Shown: positions 1-8,445 of the stretch, in pieces
How positions within the stretch are numbered: position 1 is the stretch's first letter
Layout: each line of letters opens with the position of its first letter
Assembly: GCA_027019605.1 (NCBI GenBank)
Contig: JALUWJ010000263.1
Location: 1 to 33,260 of the forward strand
Origin: Henriciella sp.
GTDB lineage: Bacteria > Pseudomonadota > Alphaproteobacteria > Caulobacterales > Hyphomonadaceae
Direction: 5' to 3'
DNA: 33,260 bases
The notes under the pieces: generated by a model
Told to the model about the DNA's origin: nothing
The model's input: the letters and a program-made list of their open reading frames with translations, nothing else
Databases searched by the model: none
Translations under genes and position numbers: made by a program

Positions 1-134
1 GCACCAATTGAAGTCGTGAGCATGTCAAAGGCTTGCTCTGTATCTGTTTGATCGCCGTCCGGTGATGGTCCACCACACCCTGCGATGCACAGACTCAAAG
101 TCACTCCATACAATGCGTGAGATAAACCGCGCAT
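1..134 (-). CDS. Putative lipoprotein, N-terminal part (runs off window)
   Basis: An open frame of 44 codons reads leftwards from an ATG at 134 and is still open at the window edge. The N-terminus has a short signal peptide ending in a lipobox (Ile-Ala-Gly-Cys, Cys20), followed by a Gly/Pro/Asp-rich linker, which is typical of an outer-membrane-directed lipoprotein. A purine-rich Shine-Dalgarno (AAGGGGGGA) lies just upstream of the ATG and supports this start. The mature domain lies outside the window, so no function can be given. The gene points away from the operon that starts at 799. Confidence 0.7.
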   Translation of the reverse strand, partial: MRGLSHALYGVTLSLCIAGCGGPSPDGDQTDTEQAFDMLTTSIG

Positions 135-201
135 ATAAATCCCCCCTTAGATTTTCGGAGGACATCAAAGACCTGGTGCGGGACAATAGCAAGCGCTGCA
201 C

Positions 202-480
202 GGTTCGCCTGGGCGAACCTGACTTTCCATATTTTCAAGGAAATATACGTGCTTCACTTCAAAGAAGTGGCGCGAGTGACGTGCCACATTCCATATTTTT
301 TATCCAATATTTTCAATCACTTACGTGACTCAAAATCGATTTTTGGTCCTCAGTTCGGTCAGTTTTTGGTCCACAGTTTTGTGGACCGCTTGAGTTCGAC
401 GCTGGTTCAGCGCGTCGAACTCATTCTTAGCATGTTTTCGCGCACCGAGGAATCCTCGATTGTACAAACGCGTACGTTTT
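202..480. other. Hairpin-rich intergenic segment
   Basis: The 135-798 gap holds no convincing gene but many inverted repeats. An 8-bp stem with a 2-nt loop lies at 202-219 (GGTTCGCC/GGCGAACC). CACTTC/GAAGTG lies at 255-269, and an 8-bp stem at 368-387 (GGTCCACA/TGTGGACC). A perfect 11-bp stem lies at 392-402/412-422 (GAGTTCGACGC and its complement), and CGAGGA/TCCTCG at 446-458. A 16-bp direct repeat with one mismatch (TTTTTGGTCC-T/A-CAGTT) occurs at 340-355 and 363-378. The density suggests a structured RNA, a repeat cluster or stacked terminators. Which of these cannot be decided from the sequence. Confidence 0.5.
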
Positions 481-732
481 GAAACCCTAGTATTATCTGA
501 GGGTCGCAAACTTTGGGGGTAGCGAAATCTGGTGCACGACCATTGTTGGGCGGATCCAGGAAGCCTCTGCGCCGCTGCGAGTGGCCAAGCATGGACTTAA
601 TCAGAGGCTTCAGGTTTGAAAACAAACGCCCGTTTTTGAGGATAGCCACCAATATATTCCCGGACGACCTAAAATTGTGATCTGATTATAGCACCATTTG
701 TATTGCCTAATATTATTTCACTCGATTTCGAC

Positions 733-772
733 ATTCACCTGAGAAGACTTTCGGCTTATCGTCGAGGTGAAT
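733..772 (+). promoter_or_regulatory. Inverted repeat before the 799 operon
   Basis: ATTCACCT (733-740) and AGGTGAAT (765-772) form a perfect 8-bp inverted repeat with 24 nt between the arms. It ends 26 nt before the first ATG of the four-gene operon. It could be an operator or a leader hairpin. It is unrelated to the TAACC-N5-GGTTA sites found later in the window. Confidence 0.4.
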
Positions 773-798
773 TAAACTTGATTCCCGCAAGGTAGAGA

Positions 799-2478
799 AT
801 GTTACGAATGCAACCTACTCGAATTGTCATCGTCATATTGATTGCGTTGGTCTGGTGCAACGGGTGTGCTCGAGAGAGCAGAGAGGAAGAAAGTCGATAT
901 TCGAGTGAAACGCGTCAGGCCGACCATGATCTAGAGGCAGAACTTTTTGCTCAGGCCTTTGACGAAGCGAAAGCGAAAAGGGAAACGAGTGCGGAACCGG
1001 ATGACATCGACCTGACACTTGAGCTTCTCAACGAAAGCGTAGACGAAGACGCACCGCTAGCGCCATCGGTTGGCGATCTAGGGCTGGGCGCGCCCGCCTT
1101 GAACAAAAAGCGCGCGATCGCGCCCGGGGAGCCCGCTCCGAGCGGTCAATCACAGATGACTGAGGCGGAGAAGGAAGAATTTATCCGTCGCCTCGATGCG
1201 CTGGCGGCTAAAGCTAGCGTATCGCTTGCAGAAATTGATGCGACACAAAAAGCGCTCGATCGCGAGATGGAAGAGGCCCTCAACCGCTTCATTTCTGAAA
1301 GCAGATTGGGCGACGTTGACGATGCCAATCGCAGTACCGAATGCGTGGCGCTGACCAACGCGATTATCGGCGGCAAAACCTATCAGGAGATCTACTGGCA
1401 TCTTTTGGGCCGCGCCGAACTTGATTTGGGGTGGGAGCAACGTAATCCGCTGCGCGATTGCGCCATGAACAAAGACGGGCTTTCGATCCTGGTGCTGATT
1501 TTGGACCGTATCGAAAATGATTGGGTTTACGGAACGCCAAGTCCGGAATGGGTGATGGATGCGCTGCTAACCTCCGGCGAGTTCGGCGCTAAACCGGCTG
1601 GCTTCTTGGCCGATCTTTGGGCGGTGAATTTTGGAGAAAAGCAGTATTTCGAAAACGGGCTTTATTGGCGTCTCACCAATTCAGATCGTATGAAGCGATT
1701 AAGGCAATTGATGTCTTCCATCGAGGGATGGGAACAAAACTTTGATCAAATGCTTGCGGATAATCGTGAGCTAAAAAAAACATTAAATGATACACAAACC
1801 ACGTGCTGGAGGGCGCAAGGCAACCATAGAGAATTGCCTGAAACCGGACGCGCTGACTTCGTTGATATCATGAACGAGGTCGCCCCACGCCAACAAGAGG
1901 CATGCGCGCTCGTCGGCATCGAAGTATTAGAACTCGGACCGTTGCCGCAACACGACGTCCAGTGGGCAGAAGGTGTGGAAGATCTCAGCTTCCGCTCCGG
2001 CGAAGGTTTAGTAACGGCGAGGGATGTCGCGCGTTTATTCGATAATTGGCGGAGGGCGCGCAGCGAGAAAAACTGGAACAGTGAATACGCATCGTTTGTG
2101 CATTTTTCTGATGATTCAAAAACACAATATGTTGCTGGATACGACCCTTATCCCCACCGATACGGCGATACGATGCATTATGGTTTCCGCGTGCTCCGAG
2201 TTGATTTCGGGGTTTATCGCGAGTTCTTGAGCGCCTATTGGGCGCCGTATTCCGATCGGGCCTATGCGCAGGAACACCCCATTGAGGACGCCCGCGAGGA
2301 CGTCAAAAAAATCCTTCTCGCCGTGGAGCCGGGCATTCATTTCCTTTTGGGGCACTATGAAGAGGAAGGCATGTGGACATGGATGTCTCTGGAGGAGGCT
2401 CTGCGACATCCTACGGTCTATGCGCAGAGCAAGCCGTTTCATGAATATGAAGCGATGGTTGAAGACGCGCTGAGGTGA
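799..2478 (+). CDS. Putative lipoprotein of unknown function (559 aa)
   Basis: This is the first gene of a four-gene operon. The start is chosen because AAGGTAGAG lies just before the ATG. Residues 1-23 form a basic and hydrophobic signal sequence ending in Cys-Asn-Gly-Cys. Cys23 could be lipidated, although Cys at -3 is unusual for a lipobox, so secretion by signal peptidase I is the alternative. Residues 24-100 are acidic and probably disordered. Residues about 115-165 are charged and helical, probably a short coiled coil. The rest is globular and rich in Trp and Tyr, and I recognise no family in it. The protein is probably periplasmic or outer-membrane attached. It ends 52 nt before the next gene. 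Confidence 0.75.
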   Translation: MLRMQPTRIVIVILIALVWCNGCARESREEESRYSSETRQADHDLEAELFAQAFDEAKAKRETSAEPDDIDLTLELLNESVDEDAPLAPSVGDLGLGAPALNKKRAIAPGEPAPSGQSQMTEAEKEEFIRRLDALAAKASVSLAEIDATQKALDREMEEALNRFISESRLGDVDDANRSTECVALTNAIIGGKTYQEIYWHLLGRAELDLGWEQRNPLRDCAMNKDGLSILVLILDRIENDWVYGTPSPEWVMDALLTSGEFGAKPAGFLADLWAVNFGEKQYFENGLYWRLTNSDRMKRLRQLMSSIEGWEQNFDQMLADNRELKKTLNDTQTTCWRAQGNHRELPETGRADFVDIMNEVAPRQQEACALVGIEVLELGPLPQHDVQWAEGVEDLSFRSGEGLVTARDVARLFDNWRRARSEKNWNSEYASFVHFSDDSKTQYVAGYDPYPHRYGDTMHYGFRVLRVDFGVYREFLSAYWAPYSDRAYAQEHPIEDAREDVKKILLAVEPGIHFLLGHYEEEGMWTWMSLEEALRHPTVYAQSKPFHEYEAMVEDALR

Positions 2479-2530
2479 TCATTGGCGGGACCGCCTTCAC
2501 CCATTAAAGACGAGATAAGAGGGGAACAAT

Positions 2531-3649
2531 ATGCTTAAGATAGTATCGGCAATTGCTGCTGGACTGACGTTATGTTGCGCCGCCATGGCGCAGAGCTTTC
2601 CTGCCGGTTACGACATCGGTTCTAACTCCATCCGAGGCGGCGCGGTGGGGGAGGCGATTGATCTCCAGATCACACCGTATAATGCGGGAAACGAACTCGC
2701 TAAGAGAGAAAAATTTACGGTCTTTGAGCGGATCAATTTGCTCAGCTGGGACTATGATGCGTACGGCGATCCGCTTTGTATGATTATTGATCCAGGCAGC
2801 GAATATCAGCGCTATTGGTCAAAAATGGTTGTGGTTGTAAACGCCGAGCGGGATGAACGTATCACCCGTCGTTTCCTCTGGGACGAAGTAAAACCGGTGT
2901 TGGAAGCGATTACGGCACAGCGTTGTCCTCACGCCAGCACGATTACGGCTCATGTATATGTTAAGGGATGGGACCTGACGCCCGACGGCACGCCCTATCT
3001 GACGGAAGTCGTTCCGATGCCGATTGTGCAATTGCCACCTAACTTTGCACGGGACAATCCGGCCAACCGTTCCGGCATGAACCGCCGCAACCGGCGCGCT
3101 TATAACGCCATCCACACCCTCGTTTCAGAGGGGATGATGGTGGCGCATTTTTCTTACACGCAAGCCACCCACGATCCTTGCAAACCGAGCGCTGCTATCG
3201 CCGGGCAAAACTGCACGTTTGATACGTTTACCCCGCTCTATTGGGGTGGGACGCCCTCCACTATGGAGCTGTCGAACGCGGTTGATAATCTTCGAGTCAA
3301 CGGCCATCGCGGCGGGCGCTATGTGGAAACCATGCAGGCGAAGATCGAAGAGCTGAAAGTCCGCTATGAGCGCGATTTCAGCTATTTCGATGGATATGTG
3401 AGCGGTGTTCAGTGGAAAATTGAGCGCGAAAAATACATCCGTGAAAGGAATATGCGCAAACAAGAGGCGCTCAACGCCTGGAACGATATGCTGACCGCCG
3501 CGATGGAACAAGTAGAAAAGCAGGGCCTGATTGGTTCCTTATTGGCTGTCTCAGGCAGCGGTGGCGGTAATCAAATCTGCGCCACGCGGGTCGGCTCGCT
3601 GGTCGATAGCTGTCTTGAGGATGCGCTCTTCATTCCCGGTTATCTGTGA
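2531..3649 (+). CDS. Secreted protein of unknown function (372 aa)
   Basis: A strong Shine-Dalgarno (AGAGGGGA) precedes the ATG. Residues 1-20 are a classical Sec signal peptide with a probable cut after Ala-Met-Ala, so the mature protein should be periplasmic or secreted. It has several cysteines that could form disulphides. Residues about 280-330 are charged and probably helical or coiled, followed by a Gly/Ser-rich stretch near residue 347. I recognise no catalytic motif. It is the second gene of the operon and lies 12 nt before the next lipoprotein gene, so it is probably co-expressed with its neighbours and works in the same compartment. Confidence 0.75.
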   Translation: MLKIVSAIAAGLTLCCAAMAQSFPAGYDIGSNSIRGGAVGEAIDLQITPYNAGNELAKREKFTVFERINLLSWDYDAYGDPLCMIIDPGSEYQRYWSKMVVVVNAERDERITRRFLWDEVKPVLEAITAQRCPHASTITAHVYVKGWDLTPDGTPYLTEVVPMPIVQLPPNFARDNPANRSGMNRRNRRAYNAIHTLVSEGMMVAHFSYTQATHDPCKPSAAIAGQNCTFDTFTPLYWGGTPSTMELSNAVDNLRVNGHRGGRYVETMQAKIEELKVRYERDFSYFDGYVSGVQWKIEREKYIRERNMRKQEALNAWNDMLTAAMEQVEKQGLIGSLLAVSGSGGGNQICATRVGSLVDSCLEDALFIPGYL

Positions 3650-3661
3650 GGGTTTGCAACG

Positions 3662-3919
3662 ATGAACCTGTATTATGTCAAGGTGCGTTGCGGGTGGCTG
3701 TGGTTTGCTGCCGTTAGTTCAATGCTCATCTCTGGTTGCAGTTCTGTTACACCCAATGACGCCCCTTCTGTCAGCGCCATCGACCCCGTGCTTGAAGACG
3801 CGGCTATCATCGAAACGCTCGATAACGGGTGCTTCGTCGTTGCGCTTGATGCCCCGGAAGAGGGCGGCGAGGCCGAACCGCAAGTGGTTTGCCCCTTGGC
3901 CGGGGGCTCAAACCAATGA
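3662..3919 (+). CDS. Small lipoprotein (85 aa)
   Basis: The N-terminus is basic and then hydrophobic, and ends in the lipobox Leu-Ile-Ser-Gly-Cys (Cys26), followed by a Ser/Pro/Asp linker. The mature part is only about 60 residues, is acidic and contains two more cysteines. The stop overlaps the start of the next gene in ATGA, so the two are probably translationally coupled. This couples a lipoprotein to a WD40 protein, the same pairing of themes seen in the large block at 12-26 kb. Confidence 0.7.
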   Translation: MNLYYVKVRCGWLWFAAVSSMLISGCSSVTPNDAPSVSAIDPVLEDAAIIETLDNGCFVVALDAPEEGGEAEPQVVCPLAGGSNQ

Positions 3920-4632
3920 CTGCTCAACTCACATCGCAAAAGTTGTCAATTACGATAGAAGCGGGGCCGGTCATTAAAAGCGAAGGCCGCTTTTCTTCCG
4001 CTGCGTTTAGCCCTGACGGCGCCTCTATTATCACGATATCGAAAGCCGGGTGCGATCTGTGGGATGCGCAAACCGGACAGCATATGAAAAAGCTCACCCT
4101 CGGAGATGCGGGCTATCGAACTCGCGCAGATGTCTCGAAACGCCATTACGATGCTCTTTATCCTCAGACTGATGATGAGAAGACTGCTGCGGCTGGCGCG
4201 ATGGGCTTTGCTGATTACGCCGTGACGGCAAGGAACGGTCGGCTAATTGCGCTGGGTTCCAATTCAGGTGATTTGCGCGTTGTCGATCTGGGGGGCGGAA
4301 CGCCTTTATTCTTGAACGGTCATTCGACATCGATGAATAATCACATGCGTCAAAATTCAATCACGGCGATGGTGTTTGATGAAAGCTCTAGCTTTCTGAT
4401 TTCCATGGCTGACGAGGATAGCTCACCCTTACTCTGGGATTTAACGGCGCAAGGAAAAGACGTCACACGAGGCGATAAACCTGCAAGGCTTCTGGATGAA
4501 CCTGTTCAATTGAACGACGTAACGCCAGGCGGCATCGACACAGTTGCTTTCAGTCCAACCGAGCCTAAGTTCATTTGCACGCATCGCATGACCGAAACGG
4601 TGGCAGTCTGGCAGATTGTGCGCAAGGCGTGA
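3916..4632 (+). CDS. WD40-repeat protein (238 aa)
   Basis: At least three WD40-type blades can be read. One is near residues 22-52 (FSPDG, then DLWDAQTG), one near 135-165 (LLWDLTAQG) and one near 210-235 (VAFSP, ending AVWQI). WD40 proteins are beta-propeller scaffolds for protein contacts and have no catalytic role of their own. A full propeller needs about seven blades, so this 238-residue protein is either short or has degenerate blades. There is no signal peptide. The start is set at 3916, overlapping the upstream stop (ATGA), rather than at an in-frame ATG nine codons earlier inside the preceding gene. This is the last gene of the operon. Confidence 0.72.
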   Translation: MTAQLTSQKLSITIEAGPVIKSEGRFSSAAFSPDGASIITISKAGCDLWDAQTGQHMKKLTLGDAGYRTRADVSKRHYDALYPQTDDEKTAAAGAMGFADYAVTARNGRLIALGSNSGDLRVVDLGGGTPLFLNGHSTSMNNHMRQNSITAMVFDESSSFLISMADEDSSPLLWDLTAQGKDVTRGDKPARLLDEPVQLNDVTPGGIDTVAFSPTEPKFICTHRMTETVAVWQIVRKA

Positions 4633-4857
4633 GAGTGTCACGAGAGCCTGACCGTATAATCGCATTATCGCAGTATCTAGTTCATTTCCAAGTTTCCGAA
4701 ACTTATGGTTCCTTGCAAAAGCCCGAACGGCAGTTTCGGGACGCTTTAAACCGCCTTCTAAGGCGAGCTTTGTACTGAGTTCGGACATTGGGTTTCGATA
4801 TAGGAAAGGTCGGTTCGGACCGATCTCGGCCGTTGAACCAATTTACTGCTCTGGAGC

Positions 4858-5106
4858 CTAATGCGTCTGCTTGAGCCAACTTCGGAAGACCCATTTCAAA
4901 ACTGGCATAATCGCGTACGTCATCAAAAAAACAATTAACCCTACGGCCAGACCAGTGACGAGAAGCGTTTGATCCGGGAATAGCCGCGAGAGCAACTGCG
5001 GTATGAAATAAACAGGTGCCAAGAGACCGATGAAGGTCAGCGCTGCCATCTTGTGTCTCGGCAACGGTCTGCACGGGTCTATCGGATTGTCCGGTGTAGT
5101 AGGCAT
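4858..5106 (-). CDS. Small membrane protein like the C-terminal membrane part of ABM-superfamily proteins
   Basis: The 82-residue protein has two hydrophobic helices (about residues 20-41 and 47-70). They are joined and bordered by a pattern ending in Met-Thr-Tyr-Ala-Ile-Met-Pro and then an Arg-x-Trp-Leu tail. From memory this pattern matches the membrane tail fused to antibiotic-biosynthesis-monooxygenase-like (ABM) domains. Here the ABM domain is missing and the tail stands alone. It is the last gene of the araC-pirin-hydrolase group, 77 nt after the hydrolase. AGGA upstream of the ATG is a plausible ribosome site. The family assignment is tentative. Confidence 0.6.
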   Translation of the reverse strand: MPTTPDNPIDPCRPLPRHKMAALTFIGLLAPVYFIPQLLSRLFPDQTLLVTGLAVGLIVFLMTYAIMPVLKWVFRSWLKQTH

Positions 5107-5183
5107 TTTTCATATCCTATTATTTCGATGATACGGAAATGTGAGGGACCGAATCACTCCTGTCCCCCACAAGCGCAGAAAGA

Positions 5184-5822
5184 CTAGCGAGAACTTGCCT
5201 GCTCGATAGCGCTGGATCGGACTTGACCAACCAGTATCGACCAATCCATGGCGAGTGCGGAGTAGACCTCCATGGCTTTTGGTGAGGCATTGTCTGCAAG
5301 AATTTCAATCATGAGGCTGGCCCCGTCTGCGATCACAACGCCGCTTTGTACGAGACGTGCCATTCCGGTTTCCCGTTTGGTGGAGTTGAAATTACCACTC
5401 GCATCCACAGCAACGTAGGCTTCAAAGCCCTCACGCACCGCTCGCATCGCTGGGAAGGCGGCGCAGACTTCAAGGGAAATACCGGCGAAGATCAATTTCT
5501 TGCGTCCCGTCTCACGTATCGCTGCCTCGACGCGAGGATCGTCCCAGGCATTCACGGTGGTGCGATCGATAAATGTGTGATCGGGAAGAGCTGCTTGCAG
5601 CTCTGGGAAGGCAGGCCCCCAAAGCGTCTCTGCCGACGTTGTGGTTGTCACGATCGGGATATCCAATGCGCTCGCAGCTTTTGCGAGGCCAACAACATTA
5701 TGCTTCAGCTCTGCAATCGAGTAATCCCGAATGCCCGTCATGAGCCCTACCTGATGATCTATCAGTACAAGGGCTGCGTTATCCGTTGTCAAAGGTTCGG
5801 GGTTATAATGCGTCGTTGTCAT
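5184..5822 (-). CDS. Isochorismatase-family cysteine hydrolase, YcaC-like
   Basis: The 212 residues match the YcaC branch of the isochorismatase-like fold. The opening strand carries VLIDHQ (Asp22), an NAWDDP segment lies near residue 91, and the nucleophile elbow is AGISLEVC (Cys120), followed by FPAMRAVREGF and DASG. Asp22 and Cys120 are the expected catalytic pair. Arg87 sits close to where many family members have the catalytic Lys, and this should be checked. YcaC proteins are cytoplasmic octamers with poorly defined substrates. A good Shine-Dalgarno (AAAGGAG) precedes the ATG. The gene follows pirin by 40 nt and is probably in the same operon. Confidence 0.88.
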   Translation of the reverse strand: MTTTHYNPEPLTTDNAALVLIDHQVGLMTGIRDYSIAELKHNVVGLAKAASALDIPIVTTTTSAETLWGPAFPELQAALPDHTFIDRTTVNAWDDPRVEAAIRETGRKKLIFAGISLEVCAAFPAMRAVREGFEAYVAVDASGNFNSTKRETGMARLVQSGVVIADGASLMIEILADNASPKAMEVYSALAMDWSILVGQVRSSAIEQASSR

Positions 5823-5862
5823 AGTTCACTCCTTTTGATTGGTTAAGACGCTGGAATTCGAA

Positions 5863-6744
5863 TTAAAGGTCTTCGAGTGAGCCAAGCTCGCCTGCGGCGT
5901 GCGCAGCAAACATGGCTTCAACTTCCTTTTCGGTTGTCATCGCGAACGGACCGCGCTGCACAAATTGTTCACGCAACGGTTCGGCTTGAAGAATGACGAA
6001 ATGCGCTTTTGTATTTCCGGAGACGATCAGATCTTGGGTGTGATGCTGAGCACGGATCGATACCGACGCTCCGGATTTGAGAGATGCTGTCGCATCGCCG
6101 TTCCGGATACCAATGGTACCATTGATGCCCAACAGCCACGCAGATTGTCCGGGTGGAACTTGATGTGCGAACGAAGCGCCCTCTTCCAGATTTACATCCA
6201 CAATGGTCATTGGAAGTGCGGGTGAGCTAGCGCCTTCAATCCCATGGCTTTCACCAAGTACCAGGCGAGCGCGATACCCTTCGCCGACACGCACCGGCAT
6301 GTCGGTTGATTTGACATGAAGAGAGTCTGGCACGTCATACTTCATGCGGGCTGGCAAATTTACGAAGACCTGCAGCGCGTGAGTGCGTGCGCCCGTTCGT
6401 GGCTTTTCATCGTGGACAGCGCCGCGTCCTGCCTTCAGCCAGTACAGGTCCCCCGGCAACAAATCGATGTCGTTACCGAGGCTGTCTTTGTTGTTGAAGA
6501 TACCTTCGCTATCCTCGAACAGGATTGATACAGCCGACAGGCCCGCGTGGGCATGAGGCCCAAATGTGGGCAGTGTCATGGTGAAATGGTCAACCATGAT
6601 CAGGGGATCCATTGCTCCCGCGTACATGGCGTGTGTGAAACTCAACGCGTCAAACCCTGCGCCGATCGAAAATGGCTTCCCTTGAACTTTCGTCAATTCA
6701 ACAGGGTCCGATTGTTCTTGTGCATTGTATGATTCATAGGGCAT
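5863..6744 (-). CDS. Pirin family protein
   Basis: The 293-residue bicupin has the pirin signature in its N-terminal cupin: GPHAHAGLSAVS (His64, His66), then AGRGAVHDE (His111, Glu113). This is the four-ligand set that holds iron in pirins, with spacing close to human pirin. The C-terminal half is the second cupin, with the usual ILQAEPLREQ tail segment. Pirins act as redox-sensitive regulators or as quercetinase-like dioxygenases, and the sequence does not say which applies here. GAGAGGGAAG precedes the ATG. The neighbours (AraC regulator 24 nt upstream, hydrolase 40 nt downstream) suggest one operon. Confidence 0.93.
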   Translation of the reverse strand: MPYESYNAQEQSDPVELTKVQGKPFSIGAGFDALSFTHAMYAGAMDPLIMVDHFTMTLPTFGPHAHAGLSAVSILFEDSEGIFNNKDSLGNDIDLLPGDLYWLKAGRGAVHDEKPRTGARTHALQVFVNLPARMKYDVPDSLHVKSTDMPVRVGEGYRARLVLGESHGIEGASSPALPMTIVDVNLEEGASFAHQVPPGQSAWLLGINGTIGIRNGDATASLKSGASVSIRAQHHTQDLIVSGNTKAHFVILQAEPLREQFVQRGPFAMTTEKEVEAMFAAHAAGELGSLEDL

Positions 6745-6768
6745 TTGGCTTCCCTCTCTTTCGTTTGG

Positions 6769-7374
6769 TTAAGTCAGTTGATTGCAGTAATGAGCAGCGT
6801 TCTGTTGTTCTGAAACGCCAGAGTATGAACCGATCGAGTCAGGTCCTGATTGCCGAGCCGAGCTCGTTTCCAGTCTGTATGAACGAGGGGTTTGCCCTGC
6901 CCAGCGTTTAAATGCGCGGGTGAAGCCGCTCTGCTCAGAGAACCCTGTCAAAAATGCGATTTCGGCCAGGCAAAGTTCTGTTTCCTGTAATAGCCGCTGC
7001 GCGAGGTCCTTACGGGCCATATCAACAATGCCCTGGAAGGAATGTCCGCTGGCGGACAAACGCCGCTGCAAGGTCCGGGGCCCGATTCCCAATTCCGAAG
7101 CGATAGCGGAAAGTGTAGGCACGCCCTGGCTGAGCGTATCGGTGACTGTAAGGCGGACTCTACCTGCCAAATCGATGCGGGAGCGCAAACCCAGGGATTG
7201 TCCTGTTTCTGCCCAGGACCGACTTGCAGGGGTTTGCCCGAATGGTTCTGAAAACGCTGAGCGGTCAAACGGGAATGCGTCAGGTCGCGCCCAAATGACA
7301 TTCAGTTCTCCGACGAACAGTGCCTGTTCAGCGGTTTGATGATCCTGATCTATGGCCAGTGAACCGTACGACAT
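6769..7374 (-). CDS. AraC-family regulator, short form lacking most of the N-terminal domain
   Basis: The C-terminal half is a complete AraC-type double helix-turn-helix (about residues 85-170), including RTLQRRL, LAEIAFLTGFSEQSGFTRAFKRW and the closing TPRSYR. Full-length relatives of this type have about 330 residues with a ligand-binding N-terminal domain. Only its last ~75 residues remain here. Upstream there are just 93 bp before the divergent LysR gene, so the missing part is not hidden in another frame. A good Shine-Dalgarno (GAGAGGA) sits before the ATG, so a short product is probably made. It probably heads the pirin operon. Confidence 0.8.
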   Translation of the reverse strand: MSYGSLAIDQDHQTAEQALFVGELNVIWARPDAFPFDRSAFSEPFGQTPASRSWAETGQSLGLRSRIDLAGRVRLTVTDTLSQGVPTLSAIASELGIGPRTLQRRLSASGHSFQGIVDMARKDLAQRLLQETELCLAEIAFLTGFSEQSGFTRAFKRWAGQTPRSYRLETSSARQSGPDSIGSYSGVSEQQNAAHYCNQLT

Positions 7375-7467
7375 GCATCCTCTCCTCTTCTCGAGTTAAG
7401 GGCATACTATCGGAACGACCTGCGCAAAATTCCTGTACATAGGACTTATCGTTCTATAAATGGAACC
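7375..7467. promoter_or_regulatory. Divergent araC/lysR promoter region
   Basis: This 93-bp gap separates the minus-strand araC-pirin group from the plus-strand lysR. It contains the inverted pair GAACGA (7413-7418) and TCGTTC (7449-7454), centred in the gap. LysR regulators usually bind imperfect dyads in exactly such divergent regions, so this is a candidate binding site. That it controls both directions is inference. Confidence 0.45.
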
Positions 7468-8391
7468 ATGCTTCAGGATCCGACATTCGATTTGAACGAC
7501 TACGCCTACTTTTTCCATGTTGTGGAGCATCGGGGATTTGCACCGGCAGGACGCACGCTTGGCATCCCGAAGTCACGGATCAGTCGCCACATTCAGCAAC
7601 TGGAAGCGCGACTAGGCGCTCGGCTCATCCAGCGAACCTCGCGCCAGTTCGCGATCACTGATGCGGGTATTGAGTTTTTCCGTCACACCAAGGCCGTCAT
7701 GGAGGAAGTGCATGCGGCGGAAGTTGCGATCAAGCAGCGAAGCGCAGAACTTACAGGAAAGGTTCGCATATCCTGCTCGCCGGGTGTCGCGCAGTTTGCC
7801 CTGGAAGCACTTGTTTCAGACTTCCTCCGCCAACACCCCAAGGTCGAAATCGGACAGTTCGTTACGAATGAACTGGTCAATCTCATCGACGCAGGTCTGG
7901 ACCTCGCGATTCGAGGGCACGTCGAGAACCTGCCAGATTCTAGCCTCATCCAGAAGCGGGTCGCAAAAGTCGAATGGCGATTGTTCGCCTCGCCTCGCTA
8001 CACGGAAGAATTCGGCGAACCAGCTGCACCCGACGACTTGAAAGTTCATAGCGGGCTTTGTCTCGGATGGCGCAACGATGTCGGGCAATGGAAACTGCAT
8101 AATAACCACGGAGATTCAAAACTTATTCAATTCATTCCCAGACTGAGCAGTGACGATATGGTCACGCTCAAGGAAGCGTGCGCTGCTGGTTTAGGCATCG
8201 TATCACTTCCAGCCTATGTATGCGAAAATGATGTCAAAATCGGTCGACTTGTCGGATTGCTGCCTGATTGGCTTTCCGGTGAAGCAACACTCAGTCTGCT
8301 GCAGCCGTCTCGCCGCGGAACACCTCCTGCCGTGAACGCCTTTGCAGAACACATCACCCGGAGATTACCTGAATTGATATCAATGAAATAA
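7468..8391 (+). CDS. LysR-family transcriptional regulator
   Basis: The 307 residues have the standard length and layout. An N-terminal winged helix-turn-helix (about 8-66) includes AGRTLGIPKSRISRHIQQLEARLGA with the RTSR wing, followed by a linker helix and a periplasmic-binding-like effector domain (about 95-300). The family normally activates divergently transcribed genes when a small aromatic or oxidised ligand binds. The divergent araC-pirin-hydrolase group and the convergent dioxygenase gene are the likely targets. The 55 bp between its stop and the dioxygenase stop contain no clear terminator. Confidence 0.92.
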   Translation: MLQDPTFDLNDYAYFFHVVEHRGFAPAGRTLGIPKSRISRHIQQLEARLGARLIQRTSRQFAITDAGIEFFRHTKAVMEEVHAAEVAIKQRSAELTGKVRISCSPGVAQFALEALVSDFLRQHPKVEIGQFVTNELVNLIDAGLDLAIRGHVENLPDSSLIQKRVAKVEWRLFASPRYTEEFGEPAAPDDLKVHSGLCLGWRNDVGQWKLHNNHGDSKLIQFIPRLSSDDMVTLKEACAAGLGIVSLPAYVCENDVKIGRLVGLLPDWLSGEATLSLLQPSRRGTPPAVNAFAEHITRRLPELISMK

Positions 8392-8445
8392 CCAATGCTG
8401 CGTGGCTACCAAGGCAGAGCATAATGGGGCTTTCGGCTAATCTCC

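Noticed and set aside
407-652. 81-codon minus-strand frame in the first intergenic region
   Set aside because: No Shine-Dalgarno, low-complexity composition, and it overlaps the strong hairpins at 392-458. Non-coding structure explains the region better.
4633-4857. Possible terminator-like arms (CCCGAAC/GTTTCGGG) after the WD40 gene
   Set aside because: The stem has a bulge and no T run, so it is not called as a terminator.
4703-5113. 136-codon minus-strand frame overlapping the small membrane protein
   Set aside because: It is in another frame over 4858-5106, whose product has a sensible two-helix pattern. This frame shows no recognisable feature.
5830-6775. GGTTAAG sequences before the hydrolase and pirin genes
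   Set aside because: They resemble half of the TAACC-N5-GGTTA site but lack the other arm and lie almost at the ribosome site.
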